From DASSUW01 sp963830725 (GTDB lineage: Bacteria; Actinomycetota; Thermoleophilia; Solirubrobacterales; Solirubrobacteraceae), in NCBI GenBank assembly GCA_963830725.1, contig CAWHNO010000009.1, forward strand, positions 33,527 to 97,526: a stretch of DNA of 64,000 bases. The letters run 5' to 3'. Positions 45,254 to 53,396 of this stretch are shown here, piece by piece; the first letter of the stretch is position 1, and each line of letters starts with the position of its first letter. Position numbers and translations under genes: made by a program. The notes beneath the pieces are model-generated. The model saw only the letters and a program-made list of their open reading frames with translations, made no database searches and was not told the origin of the DNA.

Positions 45254-46207
45254 GTGCGCGCGATTCGCATCAGCCAGTGGGGCGGCCCCGAGGTGCTCGA
45301 GCTCGTCGACGACGCTCCGGTACCGGAGCCCGGACCGCATGAGCATCTCGTGCGCGTCGTGCGCGCGGGCATCAACTACGCCGACACGCACGCGACGGAG
45401 AACTCCTACCTCGCGCCGTACGAGCTGCCTCTGACGCCGGGCGCCGAGGTCGCGGGCATGACCGAGGACGGGCGCCGCGTGGCGGCGATGGTCGGCAGCG
45501 GCGGCTACGCCGAGTACGCCGCCGTGCCGGTGGCCACGACATTCCCGATCCCGGACGGCGTGTCCGACGCCCAGGCGCTCGCGCTGCTCATCCAGGGTCT
45601 GACCGCGTGGCACCTGTACCGCACCTCCGCGCGCCTGGCCGAGGGCGAGAGCGTGGTCGTGCATGCCGCGGCGGGCGGCGTCGGCTCGCTCGCCGTGCAG
45701 CTCGGCAAGGCGTTCGGCGCTCGCGTGATCGCCACCGCGTCGAGCGACGAGAAGCGCCGGCTCGCGCTCGAGCTCGGCGCGGACGCGGCCGTCGACGTCA
45801 CGCGCGACGACCTCACCGACGCGCTGATCGCGGCCAACGAGGGCCGGCGGGTCGACGTGGTGCTCGAGATGGCCGGCGGCCGCGTGTTCAAGGACTCGCT
45901 GCGCGCGCTGGCGCCGTTCGGGCGGCTCGTCACGTACGGCATGGCCTCGCGCGAGCCCACTCAGGTCGCCGCCGGCAATCTGCTGCGGCACTCGAGCGCC
46001 GTGGTCGGCTTCTGGCTCGCCCACTGCTTCGCCCGGCCCGAGGAGATGCTCGCCGAGCCGCTGCGCGAGCTGTTCGAACGGGTGGCCGGCGGCGAGCTGC
46101 GAGTGGTCGAAGGCGCCGTCTACCCACTGTCCGAAGCGCGCCGCGCGCACGAGGACCTGCAGGCCCGCCGCACGACCGGGAAGCTGCTCCTCGACCCGGC
46201 GTCCTAG
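45254..46207 (+). CDS. NADPH:quinone oxidoreductase-like zinc-independent MDR enzyme
   Basis: 317 residues. Medium-chain dehydrogenase/reductase fold: N-terminal AIRISQWGGPEVLELVDDAP and the NADPH motif VVHAAAGGVGSLAVQLGKAF with ATASSDEKRRLALELG. No structural-zinc Cys cluster is present, so it belongs to the quinone reductase/zeta-crystallin branch. The substrate is open. It starts with GTG 45254. Its stop codon is part of a long inverted repeat that separates it from the helicase gene. Confidence 0.87.
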   Translation: MRAIRISQWGGPEVLELVDDAPVPEPGPHEHLVRVVRAGINYADTHATENSYLAPYELPLTPGAEVAGMTEDGRRVAAMVGSGGYAEYAAVPVATTFPIPDGVSDAQALALLIQGLTAWHLYRTSARLAEGESVVVHAAAGGVGSLAVQLGKAFGARVIATASSDEKRRLALELGADAAVDVTRDDLTDALIAANEGRRVDVVLEMAGGRVFKDSLRALAPFGRLVTYGMASREPTQVAAGNLLRHSSAVVGFWLAHCFARPEEMLAEPLRELFERVAGGELRVVEGAVYPLSEARRAHEDLQARRTTGKLLLDPAS

Positions 46208-46258
46208 TGTCCCGGACCGTAAGGATACGGCGAGCGAACATCCGGACCGGGACACTAG
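46204..46258 (+). repeat. Long inverted repeat between oxidoreductase and helicase genes
   Basis: Perfect 12-base arms CTAGTGTCCCGG (46,204-46,215) and CCGGGACACTAG (46,247-46,258), plus three inner pairs after one mismatch. The 31-base middle contains its own small CCG/CGG stem. The left arm includes the oxidoreductase stop codon. It is probably a terminator; the CTAG ends and longer loop than usual leave a tiny mobile repeat possible. Confidence 0.55.
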
Positions 46259-46273
46259 AGTCATCTCTCCGAC

Positions 46274-47692
46274 ATGACCACGTTCGCCGATCTCGGACTG
46301 GCCGAGGACATCCTCGCCGCGCTGCGCGACGTGGGCTACGAGTCGCCCAGCCCGATCCAGGAGCAGGCGATCCCCGTCCTGCTCGATGGCCGCGACGTGA
46401 TCGGCCAGGCGCAGACCGGAACGGGCAAGACCGCCGCCTTCGGGCTGCCGATGCTCCAGTCGGTCGACCCCGAGGACCCGGACGTGCAGGCGCTCGTGCT
46501 GACGCCGACGCGCGAGCTGTGCATCCAGGTCACGCAGGCGCTGCGCACCTACGGGTCGCACAAGGGCATCAACCCGGTGGCCGTCTTCGGCGGCGCGCCG
46601 ATCCGCGACCAGCAGGCGTATCTGAAGAGTGGCGCGCCGATCGTGGTCGGCACCGTCGGGCGTGTGCTGGACCTGATCTCGCGCCACTCGCTGATGCTGC
46701 ACTCATGCCGCAACGTCGTCCTCGACGAGGCCGACGAGATGCTCGACCTCGGCTTCCTCGAGGACGTGGAGAAGATCCTCTCCTACACCCCGAACGGCCG
46801 CCAGACGGCATTGTTCAGCGCCACGATGCCGGGGCCGATCCGCGCGCTCGCCCAGCGCCATCTGTACGACCCGGAGACGATCAAGGTCAAGGCGGCGACG
46901 CTGACCATCGACACGGTCGAGCAGTTCTTCGTCGAGACCAAGGCGCAGGACAAGGTCGCCACGCTGGCCCGCGTGCTGGAGTCCGAGCGCCCGACGCAGG
47001 CGATCGTCTTCGCGCGTACGAAGATCCGCACCGAGCAGCTCTACCGCACGCTGCGGGACAAGGGCATGAACGTCAAGGCGCTGCACGGCGACATGACCCA
47101 GGGCGCGCGCGACGGCGTGATGATCTCCTTCAAGGGCGGGCGCCTGCCGATCCTCGTGGCGACCGACGTCGCCGCCCGCGGGCTGGACATCGTGGACGTG
47201 ACGCACATCGTCAACTTCGACGTGCCGACCTCGCCCGACGTCTACGTGCACCGGATCGGACGCACCGGACGCGTCGGCCGCTCGGGCCGCGCCATCACCT
47301 TCATCGAGCCGCGCCAGCGCCGCGACCTCGCGGCGATCGAGAAGCACGCGGGCACGCAGGTCGCGCCGTGGGCCGAAGGCGCCCACGTGGCCCCCGCCCG
47401 CACGACCGAGCCGCCGCGGCGGCACCGCAAGCCGCACGACGCGAACGGGCACGGCGACTACGCGAAGCTGATCGCGTCCGGCGGCCGCGCCGCCGGCCTG
47501 GCGGAGGCCGACCTCATCCACGCCGTCACCTCGAAGGCCGGGCTCGACGGCGAGGCCGTGCGCAACGTGCGGGTGCTGGAGCGCTTCGCGCTGCTCGAGG
47601 TGCCCGCCGCCGAGGCTGCGCGCGTTGCCGGCGCGGTCGACGGCACCGCGGTCCGGGGCCATACCCTCCGGGTCGAGCCGGCCCGCAGCTGA
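46274..47692 (+). CDS. DEAD-box RNA helicase with DbpA-type RNA-binding tail
   Basis: 472 residues. All core motifs are present: Q motif SPIQEQAIPVLL, I AQTGTGKTAAF, Ia LTPTRELCIQVT, II VLDEADEMLDLGF, III LFSATMPGPI, V ATDVAARGLDIVD, VI HRIGRTGRVGRSGRA. After a basic linker (TEPPRRHRKPHDANG), the last ~75 residues (YAKLIASGGRAAGLAEADLI...) match the DbpA/CsdA RNA-binding domain. Likely role: cold-shock mRNA or ribosome assembly. It begins 15 bases after an inverted repeat and ends 57 bases before cyclophilin. Confidence 0.92.
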   Translation: MTTFADLGLAEDILAALRDVGYESPSPIQEQAIPVLLDGRDVIGQAQTGTGKTAAFGLPMLQSVDPEDPDVQALVLTPTRELCIQVTQALRTYGSHKGINPVAVFGGAPIRDQQAYLKSGAPIVVGTVGRVLDLISRHSLMLHSCRNVVLDEADEMLDLGFLEDVEKILSYTPNGRQTALFSATMPGPIRALAQRHLYDPETIKVKAATLTIDTVEQFFVETKAQDKVATLARVLESERPTQAIVFARTKIRTEQLYRTLRDKGMNVKALHGDMTQGARDGVMISFKGGRLPILVATDVAARGLDIVDVTHIVNFDVPTSPDVYVHRIGRTGRVGRSGRAITFIEPRQRRDLAAIEKHAGTQVAPWAEGAHVAPARTTEPPRRHRKPHDANGHGDYAKLIASGGRAAGLAEADLIHAVTSKAGLDGEAVRNVRVLERFALLEVPAAEAARVAGAVDGTAVRGHTLRVEPARS

Positions 47693-47700
47693 GAACGAAA

Positions 47701-47744
47701 GCGGCTTACTGGCACTCGCAAGCTCGCGCGAGCGTCTTAGCATG
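47701..47744 (+). promoter_or_regulatory. Copy 2 of the triplicated upstream element
   Basis: Reads GCGGCTTACTGGCACTCGCA, then AGCTCGCGCGAGCGTCTTAG, then CATG. Four differences from copy 3 in 44 bases. The CTCGC and GCGAG half-sites and their 8-base spacing are conserved, and TAGCAT sits where a -10 box would. It ends five bases before ATG 47750 of cyclophilin. Confidence 0.65.
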
Positions 47745-47749
47745 CATGT

Positions 47750-48208
47750 ATGTCCCAGATGACAATGACGACGAACCACGGAGACATCGTCCTCGAGCTG
47801 TTCGACGAGGACGCCCCGGAGACGGTCTCGAACTTCCGCCGCCTCGCCGAGGACGGGTTCTACGACGGGCTGATCTTCCACCGCGTGATCCCCGACTTCA
47901 TGATCCAGGGCGGCTGCCCGCAGGGCACCGGCACCGGCGGCCCCGGCTACACGTTCAAGGACGAGATCAACGACCACAAGGTCGTCAAGGGCGCGCTGGC
48001 GATGGCCAACGCCGGGCCGAACACCAACGGCTCGCAGTTCTTCATCGTCACGACCGAGGCCGCGCCGTGGCTGGACGGCAAGCACACGGTGTTCGGCGAG
48101 GTCTCCGAGGGCATGGACGTGGTCGACAAGATCGGCACGCTGCCCACCGACGCCCGCGACCGGCCTACGCAGGAAGCCCGGATCGATCGGCTCGCCACGA
48201 AATCGTGA
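47750..48208 (+). CDS. Peptidyl-prolyl cis-trans isomerase (cyclophilin)
   Basis: 152 residues, cytoplasmic single-domain cyclophilin. Catalytic and proline-pocket residues: FHRVIPDFMIQGG (Arg and Phe), MANAGPNTNGSQFFIVTTEA (Gln/Phe), WLDGKHTVFGEV (Trp and His). It speeds proline isomerisation during protein folding. ATG 47750 is chosen because TAGCAT in the repeat element would give a leaderless transcript here; ATG 47762 is another option. The aldehyde dehydrogenase that follows has the same element in front of it. Confidence 0.93.
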   Translation: MSQMTMTTNHGDIVLELFDEDAPETVSNFRRLAEDGFYDGLIFHRVIPDFMIQGGCPQGTGTGGPGYTFKDEINDHKVVKGALAMANAGPNTNGSQFFIVTTEAAPWLDGKHTVFGEVSEGMDVVDKIGTLPTDARDRPTQEARIDRLATKS

Positions 48209-48215
48209 ATTGAGT

Positions 48216-48261
48216 ATGCGGCTTACTCGCACTCGCGAGCTCGTGCGAGCGCCTTAGCATG
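48216..48261 (+). promoter_or_regulatory. Copy 3 of the triplicated upstream element
   Basis: Reads ATGCGGCTTACTCGCACTCG, then CGAGCTCGTGCGAGCGCCTT, then AGCATG. This copy also has perfect outer arms CTCGCAC and GTGCGAG. The TAGCAT is followed by ATG 48259 and, six bases beyond the element, ATG 48268 of aldehyde dehydrogenase. Confidence 0.65.
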
Positions 48262-48267
48262 CATGGC

Positions 48268-49788
48268 ATGGCCACGATCTCCAAGTCCCCCGCCACTGAC
48301 ACCATCGACGTCGAGAACCCGGCCACCGGCCAGGTCATCCGCAGCCTGCCGGTCACGCCCCTGGACGAGGTGGCCGGGCTCGTCGCGCGCGCCCGGGCCG
48401 CCCAGCCCGCTTGGGAGGCGCTCGGCTTCGAGGGCCGCGCCCGCGTCCTGCGGCGCATGCAGAAGTGGATGGTCGACAACGCCGATCGGGTCATTCAGAC
48501 GATCGTCGACGAGAGCGGCAAGACGTATGAGGACGCCGCTGTAGCCGAGCTCTCGTACGGCGCCGGTGCGCTCGGGTTCTGGGCCAAGCGCGCGCCGGGC
48601 TACCTGGCCGACGAGAAGGTCCGCACCTCGAACCCGTTCGTGATGGGCCGCAAGCTCGCCGTCCGCTACGGGCCCGTCGGCGTCGTGGGCGTGATCGGGC
48701 CGTGGAACTATCCGCTGAACAACAACTTCGGCGACGCGATCCCGGCCCTCGCCGCCGGCAACGCCGTCGTCCTCAAGCCGTCGCAGGTCGCGCCGCTCAC
48801 CTCGCTCCTGCTCGCCGAGGGCATCCGGGAGTGCGGGCTGCCGCATGACGCGATCCAGGTCGTGATCGGCGGCGGCGACGCCGCGCAGCTCATGATCGAC
48901 GAGGTCGACTTCATCATGTTCACCGGCTCCACCGCGATCGGGAAGAAGGTGATGGCAAGGGCGGCTGACACGCTCACGCCCGTCGGGCTCGAGCTCGGCG
49001 GCAAGGATCCGATGATCGTGCTCGCCGACGCCGACCTCGAGCGCGCCGCCAACGCCGCGACCTACTACGCGATGCAGAACGGCGGCCAGACCTGCGTGTC
49101 GGTCGAGCGGGTCTACGTCGAGGCGCCGATCTACGACCGGTTCGTGGATGCCGTGACCGAGCGGGTGAAGGCGCTGCGCCAGGGCCCGCCGAGCGGGCCG
49201 GCCAGCGTCGAGGTCGGAGCGATCACCTTCGCCCCGCAGCTCGACGTCGTGCGCGAGCACGTCGAGCAGGCGCGCCAGGCGGGCGCGCGCATCACCGCCG
49301 GCGGGCACGTGCGCGAGGGCGGCGGGCGCTTCTTCGAGCCGACCGTGCTGGCGGACGTCGACCACTCGATGACCGCCATGACGGAGGAGACGTTCGGGCC
49401 GACGGTCCCGATCATGAAGGTCGCGGACGCCGAGGAGGCGATCCGGCTGGCCAACGACTCGCCGTACGGCCTGGGGTCCTCGGTGTGGACGAAGGACCGG
49501 GCCCGCGGCGAGGCGATCGCGCGCCGGCTGGAGAGCGGCTACGCGTGCGTCAACGACGCCAACGTCAACTACTTCGCGTTCGAGCTGCCGATGGGCGGCT
49601 GGAAGGACTCGGGGCTCGGCGTCCGGCACGGCGCCGCCGGGATCCGCAAGTACACGCGCCAGCAGGCGATCCTCGTCACGCGGTTCGCGATGAAGCGCGA
49701 CTTGCACTACTTCCCCTACAAGGCGGGCACCACGAAGCTGCTCGGGCGGCTGACGAAGCTGCTGTACGGGCGCGGCAGGCGGGACTAG
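48268..49788 (+). CDS. NAD(P)-dependent aldehyde dehydrogenase
   Basis: 506 residues. Cofactor and active-site motifs: GVIGPWNYPLNNNFGDAIPA, FTGSTAIGKKVMARAAD, catalytic Glu in GLELGGKDPMIVL, catalytic Cys in NGGQTCVSVERVYVE, and EETFGPTVPIMKV. The close match of the C-terminal region to coniferyl/succinate-semialdehyde-type enzymes does not fix the substrate. A hydrophilic tail ends in KLLYGRGRRD. I start at ATG 48268 (in frame with 48259). Its stop overlaps the converging methyltransferase stop by four bases (CTAG). Confidence 0.92.
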   Translation: MATISKSPATDTIDVENPATGQVIRSLPVTPLDEVAGLVARARAAQPAWEALGFEGRARVLRRMQKWMVDNADRVIQTIVDESGKTYEDAAVAELSYGAGALGFWAKRAPGYLADEKVRTSNPFVMGRKLAVRYGPVGVVGVIGPWNYPLNNNFGDAIPALAAGNAVVLKPSQVAPLTSLLLAEGIRECGLPHDAIQVVIGGGDAAQLMIDEVDFIMFTGSTAIGKKVMARAADTLTPVGLELGGKDPMIVLADADLERAANAATYYAMQNGGQTCVSVERVYVEAPIYDRFVDAVTERVKALRQGPPSGPASVEVGAITFAPQLDVVREHVEQARQAGARITAGGHVREGGGRFFEPTVLADVDHSMTAMTEETFGPTVPIMKVADAEEAIRLANDSPYGLGSSVWTKDRARGEAIARRLESGYACVNDANVNYFAFELPMGGWKDSGLGVRHGAAGIRKYTRQQAILVTRFAMKRDLHYFPYKAGTTKLLGRLTKLLYGRGRRD

Positions 49789-51185
49789 CCTTCTAACAAC
49801 CCGATCCGCGCCAGGCCTTCGAGGCTGCGCTCGAGCTCGTCCGCGGGCCGGCCCAGCTCCGCCGCGAGCGCGGCGCGGTCGCGCGTCCCGTCGAGCAGCT
49901 CGATCAGCCGCCGTCCGATCTCGTCCGGGATCTCCACGCTCGTGTGGCGCAGCGTCGTCACACGCGTGCCCTCGGCAGCCTGCAGCCGCGCGAGCGCGCT
50001 TGCGACGGGGCGGTCCGAGGGCGTCGTGGCCAGGTCCGGCGCCCACACGTGCAGGTGCACGAGGTTGGCGGCGTAGGCGCGGCGTAGCGCCTCGACGACG
50101 GCATCGTCGCCCAGCTCGCCCACCGGCAGCGCCGCCGGCCAGGCCTCGCCGAGCCGCGTGAAGGCGCGCTTGACGGCCTCGTGATCGGTTGTCAGCGACG
50201 CGCCGTGCGGGCCGCGAAACTCGACGCGGCCGGGCGCCGCCGGGTCGCTCGCGGGCCTCGCGGGCGTGGTCGCGAGCATTCCGCCCACGACCTCCGGGCC
50301 CGGCTCGCGCGGCTCCTGCTCCGCGTGGCACAGGAGCGTCTGCCGGAACATCCGGCCCTTGAAGAAGTCCAGGTACTGCTCGCGCTCGAGCACGGCGGCG
50401 CCGCGGAGCTCGTCGGGCAGCGGGGCGGTGTCCATCTCGAAGACGTCGGCCTCGGCGAGGAAGCGCAGCCCGTGGCGCGCGGCGTGGGCGACGAAGTCGG
50501 TGAACAGGATCGCCTCGTGATGCTCGGCCAGCTCGTCGTGGTAGAGCGACGCGTCGGTCTGGGCGAGCGCCCACTCGGCCTGCCATGCCAGCCGCTGCCG
50601 CAGCTCGTCCCCGCCGGCGCCGGCTGCGTGCACCGCCTCGAGCAGTGCCCGCGCCTGCGCGATCCGCTGCTCGGGCTCGCTCACCTCGCGCAGGTGCCAG
50701 CGCAGCATCTGGCGCGTGATCTCGCGCAGGTGGCCGCCGGGGAGCACGTCGTAGGACACGTACGCGACGCCGCCGGGCGCCAGGTGCGCGCCGCAGGCGG
50801 CGAGCAGCGCGTCGCGGGCGGCCGGCGCGACCCACGAGTAGACGCCGTGCGCGACGATGAAGTCGAATCTGCCGAGCGCCGGCAGTGTGGTCAGGTCCGC
50901 GTGGTGCAGCTCGAGGTTGTCGAGGCCGAGCGCGCGCGCCACCGCCGTTGCGCGCTCGATCGCGCGCCCCGAGAGGTCGAACCCGCAGAACGCGCTCTTC
51001 CGCAGCCCGTAGGCCATCGGCACGAGGTTTCCGCCGTCGCCGCAGCCGAGCTCGAGCAGCCGGCACGCGTCCGGCGGCGCCGGCCGCAGCCCGAACAGCG
51101 TCGCCACCGTGGCCAGGCGGTCGGGGTGCGTCTGCGGGAACGGGTGTCCCGGATAGGGGACGCGGTCGTAAGCGGTCGGGGTCAG
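49785..51185 (-). CDS. Methyltransferase with regulatory domain; start codon unusual
   Basis: About 466 residues. Class I SAM site CRLLELGCGDGGNLVPMAY, FDFIVAHGVYSWV and YVSYDVLPGGHLREITRQML, then a ~250-residue methyltransferase-regulatory domain and a final winged-helix-like part (LIELLDGTRDRAALAAELG). The conserved N-terminus AYDRVPYPGHPFPQTHPDRL lies upstream of the first GTG (51,107), so translation must start earlier. In that frame the only candidate before the Hcp stop is CTG 51185, unless an indel hides the start. It follows the Hcp-like gene by 13 bases. Homologues modify surface or secreted components. Confidence 0.78.
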   Translation of the reverse strand: MTPTAYDRVPYPGHPFPQTHPDRLATVATLFGLRPAPPDACRLLELGCGDGGNLVPMAYGLRKSAFCGFDLSGRAIERATAVARALGLDNLELHHADLTTLPALGRFDFIVAHGVYSWVAPAARDALLAACGAHLAPGGVAYVSYDVLPGGHLREITRQMLRWHLREVSEPEQRIAQARALLEAVHAAGAGGDELRQRLAWQAEWALAQTDASLYHDELAEHHEAILFTDFVAHAARHGLRFLAEADVFEMDTAPLPDELRGAAVLEREQYLDFFKGRMFRQTLLCHAEQEPREPGPEVVGGMLATTPARPASDPAAPGRVEFRGPHGASLTTDHEAVKRAFTRLGEAWPAALPVGELGDDAVVEALRRAYAANLVHLHVWAPDLATTPSDRPVASALARLQAAEGTRVTTLRHTSVEIPDEIGRRLIELLDGTRDRAALAAELGRPADELERSLEGLARIGLLEG

Positions 51186-51199
51186 CCTGAATCCAGGCT
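51184..51199 (-). terminator. Small hairpin at the Hcp stop codon
   Basis: AGCCTG and CAGGCT around a 4-base loop, starting at the Hcp TGA and covering the CTG proposed to start the next gene. It could reduce read-through into, or translation of, the methyltransferase. Confidence 0.35.
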
Positions 51200-51678
51200 C
51201 AGATCTTCTTGCTGCTCGCCAGGTCGAACCCGGCGGTGATCGCCGCGTCGAGCGAGCCGTCGGCCTTCTGCGCCTTGTACTCCACCTTGAGCTTGGAGAA
51301 GTTGAGCGAGACCTGCTCCATCACGAGGTCGCCGGACGAGCCGCCGGTCTGGTAGCCGCTCACCAGCACGTCGCTGAACGTCCAGGTCAGGAACTCGTGC
51401 TGCATCGCCCCCGTCTTGACGGCGGCGAGCTTGGCCTCCTTCATGTGCTTTCCGGTGGCGCACGCCAGGAAGAGGGCCGGGCTCGCCTTGCTCACGGGGG
51501 TCGTGAAGTGGAAGTCCTGCATCTGGACCTTGCCGGCGCCCGCGCCGCCTCCGGTCGCCACCGGCCGGGAGTTCGTCTCGCCCCACGACCAGGACTCGAC
51601 CTCGATCCAGCCCTTGTGCTTGTGCTCGGCGCTCTCGCCGGCGATGCCGGTGATCTGGAGGAAGTAGTCGGCGGGCAC
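51199..51678 (-). CDS. Hcp-like (type VI tube protein family) protein
   Basis: 159 residues, the length of Hcp. Family marks: DYFLQITGIAGESAEHKHKG, the beta-barrel core WIEVESWSWGETN, DFHFTTPVSKASPALFLACA and VLVSGYQTGGSSGDLVMEQV. In proteobacteria Hcp forms the hexameric tube of type VI secretion and also carries effectors. No sheath, baseplate or ATPase gene is in this window, so its role here is open; extracellular contractile systems or a free secreted Hcp are options. GTG 51678 gives the family start. It is followed by a regulatory-domain methyltransferase. Confidence 0.82.
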   Translation of the reverse strand: MPADYFLQITGIAGESAEHKHKGWIEVESWSWGETNSRPVATGGGAGAGKVQMQDFHFTTPVSKASPALFLACATGKHMKEAKLAAVKTGAMQHEFLTWTFSDVLVSGYQTGGSSGDLVMEQVSLNFSKLKVEYKAQKADGSLDAAITAGFDLASSKKI

Positions 51679-51686
51679 GTACGCGA

Positions 51687-52292
51687 CTATCTCAGAAGCT
51701 CGCCGATCTCGGCAAGCGTCGCCTCGGCGTCGCCGCGGTGCAGCACGGTGGCCATGCCCAGCGCTCGCGCCGGCTTGAGATTGCCGGGCAGGTCGTCGAC
51801 GTAGACGCACGCGGCCGGCGGCAGGTCGAGACGCTCGGCCGCGAGCTCGTAGATCGCCGGGTCGGGCTTGCGCAAGCCGACCTCGCTGGAGATCACCCAG
51901 GCGTCGAACAGCTCCTCGAGCAACGCCGGGTCGTAGGCGGTCGCGGCGCCCCACGAGTTCGACAGCAGGCCGGTCCTGACACCGGTCGCGCGGGCGGCGC
52001 GCACGCCGTCGAGCATCGCCCCGTCGGGCGCCATGCCGCCGAACAGCCGCTCGATCAGCCGCTCCGAGGACACCCCGAGCAGCGCTGCGAAGCGCGGCTC
52101 GAACTCCGCCACCGCGAGCGCGCCGGTCTCCAGCCGGGCGAGCAGGTCGCGCGCCTCCGGGTCCTGCCGGAAGCGGTCGCGCACCGCGTCCGGCGCCAGG
52201 CCCTCCGCCTCGCAGAAGGCGCTGAAGGAGGCGAAGACGTCGGTCGTGAGGACGCCGCCGTAGTCGACGATCAGCCCGTGGCGGTCTGCCAT
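51687..52292 (-). CDS. HAD-superfamily hydrolase (class IA)
   Basis: 201 residues. HAD motif I is GLIVDYGGVLTTD, where the usual DxD reads DYG: the nucleophile Asp is present but the second Asp is replaced by Gly, as in the ACAD10/epoxide-hydrolase N-domain subgroup. Motif II is TGLLSNSWG, III Lys in VGLRKPDPAIYEL, and IV CVYVDDLPGNLKPAR. It may therefore be a non-classical phosphatase. It overlaps the upstream phosphotransferase by 22 bases; this HAD and phosphotransferase pair corresponds to domains fused in eukaryotic ACAD10. Confidence 0.83.
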   Translation of the reverse strand: MADRHGLIVDYGGVLTTDVFASFSAFCEAEGLAPDAVRDRFRQDPEARDLLARLETGALAVAEFEPRFAALLGVSSERLIERLFGGMAPDGAMLDGVRAARATGVRTGLLSNSWGAATAYDPALLEELFDAWVISSEVGLRKPDPAIYELAAERLDLPPAACVYVDDLPGNLKPARALGMATVLHRGDAEATLAEIGELLR

Positions 52293-53332
52293 GCCCGCTC
52301 GGCGATCGCCGGCACGCCCTGCTCGAGCCGGTCGAAGAACGCGTCCTCGGTCCGGCCCGCCAGCCGCCGCTTGTAGGAGCCCTCCAGGAACACGGCCGAC
52401 TTCCAGAGCGCGAGCGTCATGTACCAGCGGACGTCGGACATCGAGCGGCCCGAGCGCTGCTCGTAGCGGTCGATCAGCTGCTCGCGCGTGGGGAACCCGG
52501 GCTGCCGGGTCACGGCGCCGAGGCCGCGCAGCGCGTCCTCCGGGTCGTCGGGCTGCGACCAGGTGGCGAGCAGGTAGCCGACGTCGGCCAGCGGGTCGCC
52601 GATCGTGGCCAGCTCCCAGTCGAAGATGGCGTTCAGGCGCGGCGGCGCCTCGCGCGCGAACATCGTGTTGCCGAGCCGGTAGTCGCCGTGCACGATCGTC
52701 GCCTCGCCGGACTCGGGCAGGTGCTCGGCCAGCCACGCGGTGACCTGTTCGAGCACCGGCAGCTCGCGCGTGCGGTTGTGCTCCCACAGGCCGCCGAAGC
52801 GGCGCAGCTGGCGCTCGAGGTAGCCGGTCGGCTTGCCGTATCCCTCGAGCCCGCAGGCGCGCCAGTCGACCGCGTGCACCTCGACCAGGGCGTCGACCAG
52901 CTCGTCGCCGATGCGCGGGCGGGCGGGCTCGTCGTCGAGCGCGGCCGGCAGCTCGGCGGTGAGCACGTCGCCCTCGACCAGCTCCATCACGTAGAACGGC
53001 GCGCCGATCACCGCCTCGTCGTCGCAGGTGGCGAACACGCGCGGAGTGCGCACGTCGGCGTCCTGGACCGCGCTCAGCAGGCGCGCCTCGCGCAGCACGT
53101 CGTGGGCCGAGGGCGGCAGCGGCGGCCGCGGCGGGCGGCGCAGCACCCAGGCGCCGCCGCGGCGGCGGATCGCGAAGGTGACGTTCGAGTGGCCCTCGCC
53201 GATCGGCTCGGCCTCCAGCGGGCCCTCGCCGAGGCCCCGAGCGTCCAGGAACGCCTCCAGCGGGCGCCGCACCAGCAGCGGCTCGAGCTCCTGTTCGGCG
53301 GCCTCCTCGGGCGTGTCCACGATGGCCGTCAT
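52271..53332 (-). CDS. Aminoglycoside-phosphotransferase-fold kinase (ACAD10/11-like)
   Basis: 353 residues. Nucleotide and catalytic motifs: IGEGHSNVTFAIRRRGGAWV, VMELVEGDVLTAELP, the catalytic loop IVHGDYRLGNTMF and metal site AIFDWELATIGDPLADVG. In ACAD10/11 this fold phosphorylates 4-hydroxyacyl-CoA on the way to beta-oxidation. The neighbouring HAD gene supports that route, but no acyl-CoA dehydrogenase is adjacent. I start at ATG 53332 because the sequence further upstream is not conserved. It is divergent from the glycoside hydrolase with 64 bases between. Confidence 0.87.
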   Translation of the reverse strand: MTAIVDTPEEAAEQELEPLLVRRPLEAFLDARGLGEGPLEAEPIGEGHSNVTFAIRRRGGAWVLRRPPRPPLPPSAHDVLREARLLSAVQDADVRTPRVFATCDDEAVIGAPFYVMELVEGDVLTAELPAALDDEPARPRIGDELVDALVEVHAVDWRACGLEGYGKPTGYLERQLRRFGGLWEHNRTRELPVLEQVTAWLAEHLPESGEATIVHGDYRLGNTMFAREAPPRLNAIFDWELATIGDPLADVGYLLATWSQPDDPEDALRGLGAVTRQPGFPTREQLIDRYEQRSGRSMSDVRWYMTLALWKSAVFLEGSYKRRLAGRTEDAFFDRLEQGVPAIAERAWQTATG

Positions 53333-53396
53333 CGCCGGCACCGTACCCTCATACCGCAACCCGGGCCGCGGTCGGTGGTTCCGGGAGGACCTCCCC

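Noticed and set aside
32088..48261. Reading the triplicated element as a CIRCE or HAIR heat-shock operator
   Set aside because: Arms (CTCGC/GCGAG at 8 bases) do not match TTAGCACTC/GAGTGCTAA or CTTGAGT/ACTCAAG; similarity is limited to a few bases.
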